Assembly (NCBI RefSeq): GCF_014650435.1
Contig: NZ_BMUY01000001.1
Location: 744,001 to 808,000 of the forward strand
Direction: 5' to 3'
Source of the DNA: Streptomyces tendae
GTDB lineage: Bacteria; Actinomycetota; Actinomycetes; Streptomycetales; Streptomycetaceae
Length of the DNA: 64,000 bases
The notes below the pieces were generated by a model. The model ran no database searches. It worked only from the letters and a program-made list of their open reading frames with translations, and was not told the DNA's origin. How positions within the stretch are numbered: the first letter of the stretch is position 1; every line of letters starts with the position of its first letter. This document shows, piece after piece, positions 32,755 through 42,696 of the stretch. The position numbers and the translations under genes are program-made.

Positions 32755-35700
32755 GTGAGCTCCTCTTCCTCCACCGGACACCCGTCGCACCCCCAGGTGC
32801 GACGGGGGAGCCGTGGCGCTTACCGACTGGTGCGTACCCCGCCGGCACGCGTGGGCCCCCCTCGTCTGGACGCCGCACAGCGCGCCGTGGTTGACCACCG
32901 GGCCGGACCACTGCTCGTCCTGGCCGGGCCAGGCACCGGCAAGACGACCACACTGGTCGAGTCGGTGGCGGAGCGGATCGCCAGGGGCGGCGACCCCGAG
33001 CGCATCCTGGTGCTGACCTTCAGCCGCAAGGCGGCCGTCGAACTGCGCGACCGGATGGCGCTGCGCATCGGCGCCGCGCGTGCTCCCCGGGCGACGACCT
33101 TTCACTCCTTCGGTTACGCGCTGGTCCGCGCCCACCAGGACAGCGACCTGTTCGTGGAGCCCCTGCGACTGCTGTCCGGCCCGGAGCAGGACGTGACGGT
33201 GCGCGAACTGCTCGCCGGCCAGGTGGATCTGGAACGGCTCGGGCTCGCCCATGTGCGCTGGCCCGACGAGCTGCGGGCCTGCCTGACCACACGCGGCTTC
33301 GCCGACGAGGTCCGCGCGGTGCTCGCCCGCAGCCGCGAACTGGGACTCGGCCCGGATGCCCTCGGGGCCTTCGCCCGGCGCATCGGCCGCCCCGACTGGC
33401 GCGCCGCCGCCCTCTTCCTCGCCGAGTACCTCGACGTGCTCGACCTGCAGGGCGTACTCGACTACGCCGAACTGGTCCACCGCGCGGTGCTCCTCGCCCG
33501 CCGTCCCGAGGTCGCCGCGCACCTGACCGCCCAGTACGACGCGGTGTACGTCGACGAGTACCAGGACACCGACCCGGCCCAGGTGCGGCTGCTGCACGCC
33601 CTGGCGGACGGCGGGCGCACCCTCGTCGCCTTCGGCGACCCCGACCAGTCGATCTACGCCTTCCGGGGCGCGGACGTCAACGGCATCCTGGACTTCCCGA
33701 CCGCCTTCCCGCGCGCGGACGGCCGGTCGGCGCCGGTCGAGGTGCTGCGGACCGCCCGCCGGTCCGGGGAGGCCCTGCTGACCGCCACCCGGCTGCTGAC
33801 CCGGCGCATGCCGCTGACCCGCCTTCCCGCCGACAAGGTCCGCGCCCACCGTGAGCTGACCCCGGCGCGGGACGGCGGGCGGGTCGAGGTGTACACATAC
33901 CCGACCTCCGGCACCGAGCTGGACAACATCGCCGACATCCTGCGCCGGGCGCACCTGGAGGACGGTGTCCCGTGGAGCGAGATGGCCGTCCTGGTACGCG
34001 CCGGTTCGCGCACGATCCCCACGCTCCGCCGGGTCCTCACCGCGGCCGGCGTCCCTCTGGACATCGACGGCGACGACCTCCCCCTGCGCCACGAGCCCGC
34101 GGTGGCGCCCCTGCTGACGGCGCTGCGAGCCGTGGCGGAGGCGGCGACGGGGGCGGGGGAGCAGCCCGGGAGCGGAGCGGACGGGAAGGCGGCGGACGGG
34201 AAGGCGAGGGAGGCGCGAGCCGACGGACCGCCCGGTGGGCAGCCCGACGGACCGCCCGGTGGGCAGGCCGACGGACCGCCCGGTGGGCAGGCCGACGGCG
34301 CGGACAGGGCCGACACCGGCACCGACGCCGCGGCCGAGCAGGCCGTACCCGAGGCGGCGTCAACGGACGCACCCGCGCGCGAGCCCGTGGCCGACGAGGA
34401 GGCCGACGCCGCCACGGACGCATACACGGACGACGCCACGGACGCCGACACCGAGGCGGAGCCCGCGCGCGGTGAACGCGCACACCGCGCGGACGAGCCG
34501 TGCTGGCTGCCCACCGAGACCGCCCTCACCCTGCTCACGTCCCCCCTCGCCGGTATGGACGCAGCGGACCTGCGCCGCCTCGGCCGTGCACTGCGCGACG
34601 AGCAGCGAGCCGCCGGCAACCCACTGCCGCCGCCCTCGGACGAACTGCTCGCGCGGGCGCTGGCCGAGCCGGAGCGACTCGCCGTGCACGACCCCGCGTA
34701 CGCGCGCGGGGCCCAGCGGCTCGGCGCGCTGCTGCGCCGGGCACGTGAGCGCCTGGCGGGAGGCGGCAGCGCCGAGGAGGCGCTGTGGGACCTGTGGGAC
34801 GGCACCCCGTGGCCCAGCCGCCTGGAACGCTCCGCCCGGCGCGGCGGCGCGGCCGGCCGCAACGCCGACCGCGACCTGGACGCCGTGTGCGCGCTGTTCG
34901 CGACGGCCGCCCGCGCGGAGGAGCGCTCCGGTGGCCGGGGCGCCCTGAACTTCCTGGAGGAGGTCGATGCCGAGGACATCGCGGCCGACACCCTCGCGCG
35001 GCGTGCGGTACGCCCCGACGCCGTCCGTCTGATGACCGCGCACCGCGCCAAGGGCCTGGAGTGGCGGCTGGTCGTCGTCGCGGGCGTCCAGGAGGGCCTG
35101 TGGCCGGACCTGCGCCGCCGCGGCTCCCTCCTGGAGGCCGACCGGATCGGCCGCGACGGACTCGCCGAACCCCTCACCCCCGGAGCCCTGCTCGCCGAGG
35201 AGCGCCGCCTGTTCTACGTGGCCGCCACGCGCGCGCGTGAACGTCTCGTCGTGACCGCGGTGAAGGCCCCGGCCGACGACGGCGACCAGCCGTCCCGGTT
35301 CCTGACCGAACTCGGCGTGGAACCCGCCGACGTCACCGGTCGTCCGCGCCGCCCGCTGGCCGTCGCGGCACTCGTCGCCGAACTGCGGGCCACCACCGTC
35401 GACCCCCGCGTCTCCGCGCCCCTGCGGGAGGCCGCCGCGCGGCGTCTGGCCCGCCTCGCGGCGCTGACCGACGAGGACGGCCGCCCCCTGGTGCCGTCCG
35501 CCCACCCCTACCGCTGGTGGGGAATGTGGGACCCGACCGAGAGCAAGGTGCCCCTGCGCGACCGCGACCAGCCCGTCACCCTTTCCGGAAGCGCCCTGGA
35601 CCAGTTGGCCAACACCTGCGCCCTGCAGTGGTTCCTCGGCCGTGAGGTGAAGGCCGACGCGCCCGCCACCACGGCCCAGGGCTTCGGCAACGTCGTGCAC

Positions 35701-36384
35701 GTGCTCGCCGACGAGGTGGCCTCCGGACACACCCCCGCCGACCTCGCCGTCCTCATGGAGCGCCTGGACTCCGTGTGGAACGCGCTCGCCTTCGACGCGC
35801 CCTGGAAGTCGGCCCAGGAGAAGGCCACCGCGCGCGTGGCACTCGAACGCTTCCTGAAGTGGCACGTCATGGACCGTGCCGGGCGCACCCCGGTGACGAG
35901 CGAGCACGACTTCGACGTGACCCTGGAGGCGGGCGACTACCAGGTGCGCATCCGGGGCCAGATGGACCGCGTGGAGGCCGACGGCGACGGCCGCGCCTAC
36001 GTCGTCGACTTCAAGACCGGCAAACACGCGCCCACGTCCTCGGAAGTGGCCCGCCACCCCCAGCTCGCCGTGTACCAGCTCGCCGTCCGCGAGGGCGCCG
36101 TCGACGAGGCCTTCGACGGCGTACGCCCCGAACCGGGCGGCGCCGAACTCGTCCACCTGCGCCAGGGCGCGCCCAAGCGGGACGGCGGCGAGACCCTGCC
36201 CAAGGTGCAGGCGCAGGACTCGCAGGACGGGCCCGAGGGCGAGTGGGTCGGCGACCTGCTGGCCACGGCCGCGGGCAAGGTACTCGACGAACGGTTCACC
36301 CCGACTGCGGGCCAGCACTGCACCCACTGCGCCTTCCGCGCGTCCTGCAGCGCACGGCCCGAGGGGCGGCACGTCGTGGAGTGA
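32755..36384 (+). CDS. adnA: AdnA: UvrD-like helicase/nuclease with Fe-S nuclease domain
   Basis: A 1209-aa SF1 helicase fused to a RecB-type nuclease. Helicase motifs: LAGPGTGKTT (I), VDEYQDTDPAQ (II), GDPDQSIYAFRGA (III), TAHRAKGLEW (V) and AATRARERL (VI). The nuclease core GQMDRVEADGDG...VVDFKTGK (about 1065-1087) is framed by NTCALQWFLG and a terminal CTHCAFRASC, the four-Cys arrangement of iron-staple nucleases. With AdnB it forms the actinobacterial end-resection motor. A disordered linker (about 460-580), Ala/Asp/Gly rich with PPGGQADG repeats, makes it longer than mycobacterial AdnA (about 1050 aa, from memory). GTG 32755 is the earliest in-frame start; no clear ribosome site. Confidence 0.9.
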   Translation: MSSSSSTGHPSHPQVRRGSRGAYRLVRTPPARVGPPRLDAAQRAVVDHRAGPLLVLAGPGTGKTTTLVESVAERIARGGDPERILVLTFSRKAAVELRDRMALRIGAARAPRATTFHSFGYALVRAHQDSDLFVEPLRLLSGPEQDVTVRELLAGQVDLERLGLAHVRWPDELRACLTTRGFADEVRAVLARSRELGLGPDALGAFARRIGRPDWRAAALFLAEYLDVLDLQGVLDYAELVHRAVLLARRPEVAAHLTAQYDAVYVDEYQDTDPAQVRLLHALADGGRTLVAFGDPDQSIYAFRGADVNGILDFPTAFPRADGRSAPVEVLRTARRSGEALLTATRLLTRRMPLTRLPADKVRAHRELTPARDGGRVEVYTYPTSGTELDNIADILRRAHLEDGVPWSEMAVLVRAGSRTIPTLRRVLTAAGVPLDIDGDDLPLRHEPAVAPLLTALRAVAEAATGAGEQPGSGADGKAADGKAREARADGPPGGQPDGPPGGQADGPPGGQADGADRADTGTDAAAEQAVPEAASTDAPAREPVADEEADAATDAYTDDATDADTEAEPARGERAHRADEPCWLPTETALTLLTSPLAGMDAADLRRLGRALRDEQRAAGNPLPPPSDELLARALAEPERLAVHDPAYARGAQRLGALLRRARERLAGGGSAEEALWDLWDGTPWPSRLERSARRGGAAGRNADRDLDAVCALFATAARAEERSGGRGALNFLEEVDAEDIAADTLARRAVRPDAVRLMTAHRAKGLEWRLVVVAGVQEGLWPDLRRRGSLLEADRIGRDGLAEPLTPGALLAEERRLFYVAATRARERLVVTAVKAPADDGDQPSRFLTELGVEPADVTGRPRRPLAVAALVAELRATTVDPRVSAPLREAAARRLARLAALTDEDGRPLVPSAHPYRWWGMWDPTESKVPLRDRDQPVTLSGSALDQLANTCALQWFLGREVKADAPATTAQGFGNVVHVLADEVASGHTPADLAVLMERLDSVWNALAFDAPWKSAQEKATARVALERFLKWHVMDRAGRTPVTSEHDFDVTLEAGDYQVRIRGQMDRVEADGDGRAYVVDFKTGKHAPTSSEVARHPQLAVYQLAVREGAVDEAFDGVRPEPGGAELVHLRQGAPKRDGGETLPKVQAQDSQDGPEGEWVGDLLATAAGKVLDERFTPTAGQHCTHCAFRASCSARPEGRHVVE
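34222..34293 (+). repeat. 24-bp tandem coding repeat in adnA
   Basis: Three near-perfect 24-bp units (34222-34245, 34246-34269, 34270-34293) encode DGPPGGQ(P/A) repeats in the inter-domain linker. Strain-to-strain copy variation would be expected. Confidence 0.88.
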
Positions 36385-36511
36385 GCGACGGGAGCCGGGG
36401 ACCGGCGTAGGGACCGGAGTCGCGCCGGTCAAGCCGAGCAGCCGGTGTGACACGTCGCACCACATGCTCTGACCTGCGCTTCCCCGGCCCCGAGAGGCCA
36501 TCCGGCACCCG

Positions 36512-36534
36512 CTGTCAGTGACCGCAGCTAGCCT
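36512..36534 (+). promoter_or_regulatory. PafBC/RecA-NDp promoter of adnB
   Basis: CTGTCAGTGAC (36512-36522), N6, TAGCCT (36529-36534). It is equivalent to TGTCAGTG-N8-TAGCCT and fits the published RecA-NDp consensus at 9 of 11 upstream positions. The -10 ends 7 nt before GTG 36542, so adnB should be leaderless and separately induced by DNA damage. Confidence 0.8.
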
Positions 36535-36541
36535 CTCTGAC

Positions 36542-39500
36542 GTGCCCGCCCACATCACCGATCCCGAGCAGCTCAAGGAGCTCCTCGGCATCCCCTTCAC
36601 CCCGGAGCAGACGGCCTGCATCGTCGCGCCGCCCGCCCCGCAGGTGATCGTGGCCGGAGCCGGGTCGGGCAAGACGACGGTCATGGCCGCGCGCGTGGTG
36701 TGGCTGGTCGGCACCGGCCAGGTCGCCCCGGAACAGGTCCTGGGCCTCACCTTCACCAACAAGGCGGCCGGCGAACTCGCCGAACGCGTCCGCAAGGCCC
36801 TGATCAGAGCGGGCGTGACCGACCCGGACGTGATCGACCCGGACGACCCGCCGGGCGAGCCGGCGATCTCGACGTACCACGCCTTCGCGGGCCGCCTGCT
36901 GACCGACCACGGCCTGCGCCTCGGTCTTGAACCGACGTCCCGCCTGCTCGCCGACGCCACCCGCTACCAGCTCGCCGCGCGGGTCCTGCGCGAGGCCCCC
37001 GGTCCCTACCCGGCGCTCACCCGGTCCTTCGCCGACCTGGTCAGCGACCTCCTCGCCCTCGACGCCGAACTCGCCGAGCACCTCGTACGCCCCGAAGACC
37101 TGCGCACCTGGGACGCCGGCCTCCTGGACACCCTGGAGGGCGTCCGGCTCGGCAACGCCGATCTGCGCAAGGTCCCCGAGGCCGCCGCCGCCCGCCGCGA
37201 ACTGGCCGACCTGGTGATCCGGTACCGAGCCGCGAAACGCGAGCGGGACCTGCTCGACTTCGGCGACCAGATCGCCCTGTCGGCCCGGCTCGCCGGGCTC
37301 CCCGAGGTGGGCCGCGTGCTGCGCGACGAGTACCGGGTCGTGCTGCTCGACGAGTACCAGGACACCTCAGTGGCCCAGCGCATCCTCCTCGCGGGTCTGT
37401 TCGGCGGCGGCACCGGCCATCCCGTGACCGCCGTGGGCGACCCCTGCCAGGCCATCTACGGCTGGCGGGGCGCCTCCGTCGCCAACCTCGACGACTTCCC
37501 CGAGCACTTCGCCCACGCGGACGGACGCCCGGCGGCCCGCCAGGCGCTGAGCGAGAACCGCCGCAGCGGCGGCCGCCTCCTCGACCTCGCCAACGGCCTC
37601 GCCGAGCCCCTGCGCGCCATGCACGCGGGCGTGGAGGCCCTGCGCCCCGCCCCCGGCGCCGAACGCGACGGCACGGTCCGCTGCGCCCTGCTGCGCACCC
37701 ACGCCGAGGAGATCGGCTGGATCGCCGACTCCGTCGCCCACCTCGTGCGCACCGGCACGGCGCCCGGGGAGATCGCCGTCCTGTGCCGCACGGCGACCGA
37801 CTTCGCGGAGATCCAGGGCGCGCTGGTCGCCCGCGACGTCCCCGTCGAGGTCGTCGGCCTCTCCGGACTGCTGCACCTGCCCGAGGTGGCCGACCTGGTC
37901 GCCGTCTGCGAGGTACTCCAGGACCCGGGCGCCAACGCCTCCCTGGTGCGCCTGCTCTCCGGCCCGCGCTGGCGCATCGGCCCGCGTGACCTGGCCCTCC
38001 TGGGCCGCCGTGCCCGGCTGCTGGTGAGCCACGCGCGCGTGGAGGGCGACGACGACCCCGACCGGAGGCTCGCCGAGGCCGTCGAGGGAGTCGACCCGTC
38101 CGAGGTGATATCGCTGGCGGACGCCCTGGACACCTTCCTGGAGACGCCGCTGGACGGCACCGGGGACGATGACGGGCTGCCCTTCTCGGCCGACGCGCGC
38201 GTGCGGTTCGCCCGGTTGGCCACCGAGCTGCGCGATCTGCGCCGGTCCCTGTCCGACCCGCTCATGGACGTCCTGTACCGCGTCCTCGCCGTCACAGGTC
38301 TGGAGGTCGAGCTGTCGGCGTCCCCGCACGCCTTGGCGGCCCGCCGCCGCGAGACCCTGTCCAACTTCCTCGACGTCGCCGCCTCCTTCGCCGCGGGCGA
38401 CGGTGAGGCCACCCTGCTCGCCTTCCTGGGCTTCCTGCGCACCGCCGCGCAGTACGAGAAGGGCCTGGACAACGCACTGCCGGGCGGCGAGAACACCGTC
38501 AAGGTGCTCACCGCGCACAAGTCCAAGGGCCTGGAGTGGGACGTCGTCGCCGTGCCCGGCCTGGTCACCGGGACCTTCCCCAGCGGACAGGGCCGGGAGA
38601 AGTGGACCGCCCAGGGCAAGGTGCTGCCGCACGGCCTGCGCGGCGACGCCGAGACCCTGCCCGACGTCGTCTCCTGGGACTCCCGCGGCCTGAAGACCTT
38701 CCACGAGGCCATGAAGGACCACCAGCACACCGAGGAGCTGCGCCTCGGCTACGTCACCTTCACCCGCCCCCGCTCCCTGCTCCTGGGCTCCGGACACTGG
38801 TGGGGACCCAGCCAGAAGAAGCCCCGCGGTCCCTCGGACTTCCTCACGGCGCTGTACGAGCACTGCGCCGCCGGACACGGCGAGATCGAGGCATGGGCGG
38901 ACGAACCGGCCGAGGACGAGGAGAACCCGGCCCTGCACCGGGCGACCGTCGACGAGGTCTGGCCCCTGCCCCTGGACGACGAGGCACTCGCCCGGCGCCG
39001 GGCCGCCGCCGAGACGGTCCTCGCCCACCTGGACGGCCTCGCCGCTGCGGAAGACGGCCACGCCGACCTCGATCCCGACACCTACGACGACCCGGACTGG
39101 CCGCCACCCCCGGCGGACGAGGAGGCGTTCCCGGAGGAACGGGACCCCGACCGGGCGAAGGGCCCCGCGGACCGGGATTCGGCTGGGGACCCCGCCGACT
39201 GGGACACCTGGACCACGGATCGTCCCGCCGTCCCACGGGAGAGCCTCGCGGTCCCGCACCAGGCGACGCGCCACCAGCAGCCACCGGGCCCCGCACCCGC
39301 ACCCCCAACCCCGCCCGTCCCCGCACCCGCCCGCCTCACGCCGGAGGAGGCCCGCACCGTCGCCTCCTGGGACCGCGACCTGGACGCGCTCACCGGCGAG
39401 CTCCTGCGTGCCCGCGAGAGCGTCACCGAAGTGCCCCTGCCGGCGTCGCTGACCGCCTCCCAGTTGCTGAGCCTGGCCGCCGACCCGGACGGCTTCGCCC

Positions 39501-40066
39501 AGGAGCTGGCCCGCCCCATGCCCCGCCCGCCGCAACCCGCCGCCCGCCGCGGCACCCGGTTCCACGCCTGGGTCGAGGCCCGTTTCGAACCCCTGAGGCT
39601 GCCTCTGCTGGAACCGGAGGAGCTGCCCGGCGGCGACGCCGAGATCGCCGACGAACAGGATCTGGAGTTCCTGAAGGACGCCTTCGAGCGCACCGAGTAC
39701 GCCCGTCGCACTCCCTTCCGCGTCGAGGCGCCCTTCCAGCTCTCGCTCGCCGGCCGGGTCGTACGCGGCCGCATCGACGCCGTCTACAAGGAGGGCGACG
39801 GAGACACCGCGACGTACGAGATCGTCGACTGGAAGACGAACCGCGCCGCCACCGCCGACCCGCTCCAGCTCGCGCTCTACCGCATCGCCTGGGCCGAGCA
39901 GCAGCACGTGCCGCCCACCTCCGTGACGGCCGCCTTCCTGTACGTGCGCACCGGAGAGGTCGTCCGGCCCCAGGGGCTGCCGGACCGGGCGGCGCTGGAG
40001 AAGCTGCTGCTGGCCGAGCCGGTCGGTGACGAACCGCACGATCGGGGTGTCCGCGCGGGCCGATAG
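36542..40066 (+). CDS. adnB: AdnB: UvrD-like helicase/nuclease
   Basis: A 1174-aa partner of AdnA. Helicase motifs: VAGAGSGKTT (I), LDEYQDTSVAQ (II), GDPCQAIYGWRGA (III), TAHKSKGLEWD (V), and YVTFTRPRSLLLG at the place of motif VI. The C-terminal RecB-like nuclease has GTRFHAWVEARF, RGRIDAVYKE and YEIVDWKTN, with no Cys cluster. In mycobacteria AdnB is the leading motor on the 3' strand. A 100-aa Pro/Asp linker (PPGPAPAPPTPPVPAP) precedes the nuclease. A GTG at 36518 lies inside the promoter, so GTG 36542 is the start. It is 157 bp from adnA; the dipeptidase follows 10 bp after its stop. Confidence 0.92.
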   Translation: MPAHITDPEQLKELLGIPFTPEQTACIVAPPAPQVIVAGAGSGKTTVMAARVVWLVGTGQVAPEQVLGLTFTNKAAGELAERVRKALIRAGVTDPDVIDPDDPPGEPAISTYHAFAGRLLTDHGLRLGLEPTSRLLADATRYQLAARVLREAPGPYPALTRSFADLVSDLLALDAELAEHLVRPEDLRTWDAGLLDTLEGVRLGNADLRKVPEAAAARRELADLVIRYRAAKRERDLLDFGDQIALSARLAGLPEVGRVLRDEYRVVLLDEYQDTSVAQRILLAGLFGGGTGHPVTAVGDPCQAIYGWRGASVANLDDFPEHFAHADGRPAARQALSENRRSGGRLLDLANGLAEPLRAMHAGVEALRPAPGAERDGTVRCALLRTHAEEIGWIADSVAHLVRTGTAPGEIAVLCRTATDFAEIQGALVARDVPVEVVGLSGLLHLPEVADLVAVCEVLQDPGANASLVRLLSGPRWRIGPRDLALLGRRARLLVSHARVEGDDDPDRRLAEAVEGVDPSEVISLADALDTFLETPLDGTGDDDGLPFSADARVRFARLATELRDLRRSLSDPLMDVLYRVLAVTGLEVELSASPHALAARRRETLSNFLDVAASFAAGDGEATLLAFLGFLRTAAQYEKGLDNALPGGENTVKVLTAHKSKGLEWDVVAVPGLVTGTFPSGQGREKWTAQGKVLPHGLRGDAETLPDVVSWDSRGLKTFHEAMKDHQHTEELRLGYVTFTRPRSLLLGSGHWWGPSQKKPRGPSDFLTALYEHCAAGHGEIEAWADEPAEDEENPALHRATVDEVWPLPLDDEALARRRAAAETVLAHLDGLAAAEDGHADLDPDTYDDPDWPPPPADEEAFPEERDPDRAKGPADRDSAGDPADWDTWTTDRPAVPRESLAVPHQATRHQQPPGPAPAPPTPPVPAPARLTPEEARTVASWDRDLDALTGELLRARESVTEVPLPASLTASQLLSLAADPDGFAQELARPMPRPPQPAARRGTRFHAWVEARFEPLRLPLLEPEELPGGDAEIADEQDLEFLKDAFERTEYARRTPFRVEAPFQLSLAGRVVRGRIDAVYKEGDGDTATYEIVDWKTNRAATADPLQLALYRIAWAEQQHVPPTSVTAAFLYVRTGEVVRPQGLPDRAALEKLLLAEPVGDEPHDRGVRAGR

Positions 40067-40076
40067 GCTCGTAAGC

Positions 40077-41489
40077 ATGAGCCACCCCGTTGACAATGCT
40101 GTCAGCGCTGTCCGCACGTACATCGAACAGCACCGCGCCGCCTTCCTCGACGACCTCGTCGACTGGCTGCGCATCCCGTCCGTGTCGGCCCAGCCCGAGC
40201 ACGCGACCGATGTGCGCCGCAGCGCCGACTGGCTCGCCGCCAAACTGAAGGAGACCGGCTTCCCGACCGCCGAGGTCTGGCCCACCGACGGCGCCCCCGC
40301 GGTCTTCGCCGAGTGGCCCTCAGGGGACCTGCAGGCGCCGACGGTCCTCGTCTACGGCCACCACGACGTACAGCCCGCCGCCCGCGAGGACGGCTGGCAC
40401 AGCGACCCCTTCGAGCCCGTCGTCCGCGAGAACCGCCTCTACGCGCGCGGGGCGGCCGACGACAAGGGACAGGTGTTCTTCCACACACTCGGTGTCCGCG
40501 CCCACCTCGCCGCCACCGGTCGCACCGCCCCCGCGGTGAACCTCAAGCTGCTGATCGAGGGCGAGGAGGAGTCCGGCTCCCCGCACTTCCGCACCCTCGT
40601 CGAGGAGCGCGCCGAGCGGCTCACCGCCGACGCGGTGATCGTCTCCGACACCGGCATGTGGTCCGAGGACACCCCCACCGTCTGCACCGGCATGCGGGGC
40701 CTGGCCGAGTGCGAGATCCACCTGTACGGACCGGACCAGGACGTCCACTCGGGCTCCTTCGGCGGCGCGGTCCCCAACCCGGCCACGGCCGTTGCCCGCC
40801 TCGTGGCCGGCCTGCACGACGAGCACGCGCGCGTGGCGGTCCCCGGCTTCTACGACGGAGTGGCCGACCTCACCGACCGCGAGCGGGAGCTCTTCGCCGA
40901 GCTGCCCTTCGACGAGCGGCAGTGGCTGCACACGGCCAAGTCGTACGCCGCCCACGGCGAAGCCGGACACACCACCCTGGAGCGGATCTGGGCCCGCCCG
41001 ACCGCCGAGGTCAACGGCATCGGCGGCGGTTACCAGGGCCCCGGCAGCAAGACGGTCATCCCGTCGTCCGCCATGGTGAAGCTCTCCTTCCGCCTGGTCG
41101 CGGGCCAGGACCCGGGCCACGTGGAGAAGGCCGTCCGCGCCTGGGCCGCCGACCGGGTTCCGCCGGGCATCCGCTGCGAGATCACCTTCGGCTCCGCCAC
41201 CCGCCCGTGCCTGACGCCGCTGGACCATCCGGCACTGCGGTCCGTGGTCCGCGCGATGGGCCGCGCCTTCGGGAAACCGGTCCGCTTCACGCGCGAGGGC
41301 GGCTCCGGACCGGCCGCGGACCTCCAGGAGGTCCTCGGGACGCCGGTGCTGTTCCTCGGCATCTCCGTCCCGTCCGACGGCTGGCACGCCCCCGACGAGA
41401 AGGTCGAACTGGATCTCCTCCTCAAGGGCGTCGAAACCTCCGCCCACCTCTGGGGCGACCTGGCGGAGCACTGGCGTCACGCCCCCTGA
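40077..41489 (+). CDS. M20-family dipeptidase
   Basis: A 470-aa zinc-dependent dipeptidase. Metal ligands in order: VLVYGHHDVQPA (His about 91), GAADDKGQVFF (Asp about 124), EGEEESGSP (Glu pair about 160), DTGMW (Asp about 190) and a C-terminal HAPDEKVEL His (about 440). It cleaves small peptides in the cytosol. TAGGCT (40064-40069) ends 7 nt before ATG 40077, so it may have its own leaderless transcript starting inside adnB. A run of similar genes is typical downstream of adnB in Streptomyces. Confidence 0.92.
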   Translation: MSHPVDNAVSAVRTYIEQHRAAFLDDLVDWLRIPSVSAQPEHATDVRRSADWLAAKLKETGFPTAEVWPTDGAPAVFAEWPSGDLQAPTVLVYGHHDVQPAAREDGWHSDPFEPVVRENRLYARGAADDKGQVFFHTLGVRAHLAATGRTAPAVNLKLLIEGEEESGSPHFRTLVEERAERLTADAVIVSDTGMWSEDTPTVCTGMRGLAECEIHLYGPDQDVHSGSFGGAVPNPATAVARLVAGLHDEHARVAVPGFYDGVADLTDRERELFAELPFDERQWLHTAKSYAAHGEAGHTTLERIWARPTAEVNGIGGGYQGPGSKTVIPSSAMVKLSFRLVAGQDPGHVEKAVRAWAADRVPPGIRCEITFGSATRPCLTPLDHPALRSVVRAMGRAFGKPVRFTREGGSGPAADLQEVLGTPVLFLGISVPSDGWHAPDEKVELDLLLKGVETSAHLWGDLAEHWRHAP

Positions 41490-41657
41490 CCGCCGCGCAC
41501 GTCCGGGACCCGCCCGGCGCCGCGCGCGGCACACTGGAAAGGCCGCCCGGCACCGCCCGCCACGGCCGCGCCCTTCGGGCCCGGTCACCGCCCGCCGTAC
41601 GAACCTCTGAACCCGCCTGCCGAACCGAACCGCTCACCGGGGGAGTTGGAAGCACCC

Positions 41658-42602
41658 GTGACCACCTGGACCGACCACACCGCCGACCGTCCCATCTCGC
41701 TCACCGCTCCGAGCGGCATCGACCGCGCCGCCCACCACCGCCTCGACGAGGCATGGCTCGCGGCGGCGTGGAGCCACCCCTCGACGCGCTGCTTCGTGGT
41801 CTCCGGCGGCCAGGTCCTGATCGACGAGACGTCCGACGGGGCCACCGAACTCGTCATGACCCCCTCCTTCGAGGCTCCGCTCACCGAGGCGCACCGCTAC
41901 TTCCTGGGCACCGACGAGGACGGCACCAGCTACTTCGCCCTCCAGAAGGACTCCCTGCCCGGGCGCATGGACCAGTCCGCCCGTCCCGCGGGCCTGCGCG
42001 AGGCCGGCCTGCTCCTGTCCCCCCGGGACGCGGGACTGATGGCCCACGCGGTCGCCCTGGAGAACTGGCAGCGCCTGCACCGGTTCTGCTCCCGCTGCGG
42101 AGAGCGCACGGTCATCGCCGCGGCCGGCCACATCCGCCGTTGCCCCGCCTGCGGCGCCGAGCACTACCCGCGCACCGACCCGGCGGTGATCATGGCGGTC
42201 ACGGACGAGGAGGACCGCATCCTGCTCGGCCGCCAGGTGCACTGGCCCGAGGGCCGCTTCTCGACCCTGGCCGGGTTCGTGGAGCCGGGGGAGTCCATCG
42301 AGCAGTCGGTGCGCCGCGAGGTCCAGGAGGAGGTGGGCGTCACCGTCGGTCCGGTCGAGTACGTCGCCAGCCAGCCGTGGCCCTTCCCGTCCAGCCTGAT
42401 GCTCGGCTTCATGGCCCACGCCACGTCGACCGAGATCAACGTCGACGGCGACGAGATCCACGAGGCCCGCTGGTTCTCCCGCGAGGAACTGGGCGCCGCC
42501 TTCGAGTCCGGCCAGGTGCTGCCGCCCTACGGGATCTCGATCGCGGCCCGCCTCATCGAGCTCTGGTACGGCAGGCCCCTGCCGACGCGCAGCGCCTTCT
42601 GA
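41658..42602 (+). CDS. nudC: NudC: NAD(+) diphosphatase / decapping enzyme
   Basis: A 314-aa Nudix enzyme. Features in order: N-terminal domain, zinc ribbon CSRCG...CPACG (about 144-165), Nudix box GFVEPGESIEQSVRREVQEEVGV-type (about 210-232), and the NudC signature SQPWPFPSSLM (about 244). It hydrolyses NAD(H) to NMN(H) and AMP and removes NAD caps from RNA. GTG 41658 follows TTGGAAG; the TTG at 41646 is less likely. Transcribed toward mycoredoxin, with a terminator between. Confidence 0.95.
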   Translation: MTTWTDHTADRPISLTAPSGIDRAAHHRLDEAWLAAAWSHPSTRCFVVSGGQVLIDETSDGATELVMTPSFEAPLTEAHRYFLGTDEDGTSYFALQKDSLPGRMDQSARPAGLREAGLLLSPRDAGLMAHAVALENWQRLHRFCSRCGERTVIAAAGHIRRCPACGAEHYPRTDPAVIMAVTDEEDRILLGRQVHWPEGRFSTLAGFVEPGESIEQSVRREVQEEVGVTVGPVEYVASQPWPFPSSLMLGFMAHATSTEINVDGDEIHEARWFSREELGAAFESGQVLPPYGISIAARLIELWYGRPLPTRSAF

Positions 42603-42615
42603 GCCCGACGTCACA

Positions 42616-42658
42616 AGAGGGGCGGCCCACTCCCGCAACGGGGAGGGGCCGCCCCTCT
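42616..42658. terminator. bidirectional hairpin terminator nudC / mycoredoxin
   Basis: AGAGGGGCGGCCC (42616-42628) and GGGCCGCCCCTCT (42646-42658) are perfect complements; inner CTCCC/GGGAG pair too. Convergent genes flank it. Confidence 0.92.
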
Positions 42659-42696
42659 CTACGGATTCCGCGACTGACCGTGTCCCGGCGTACCGG

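Noticed and set aside
40048..40069. PafBC-type promoter for the dipeptidase
   Set aside because: TGTCCGCG-N8-TAGGCT has the right spacing but only 6 of 8 upstream bases match; too weak in GC-rich coding DNA.
37367..40285. 972-aa minus-strand open frame
   Set aside because: Antisense to adnB, whose helicase and nuclease motifs are intact.
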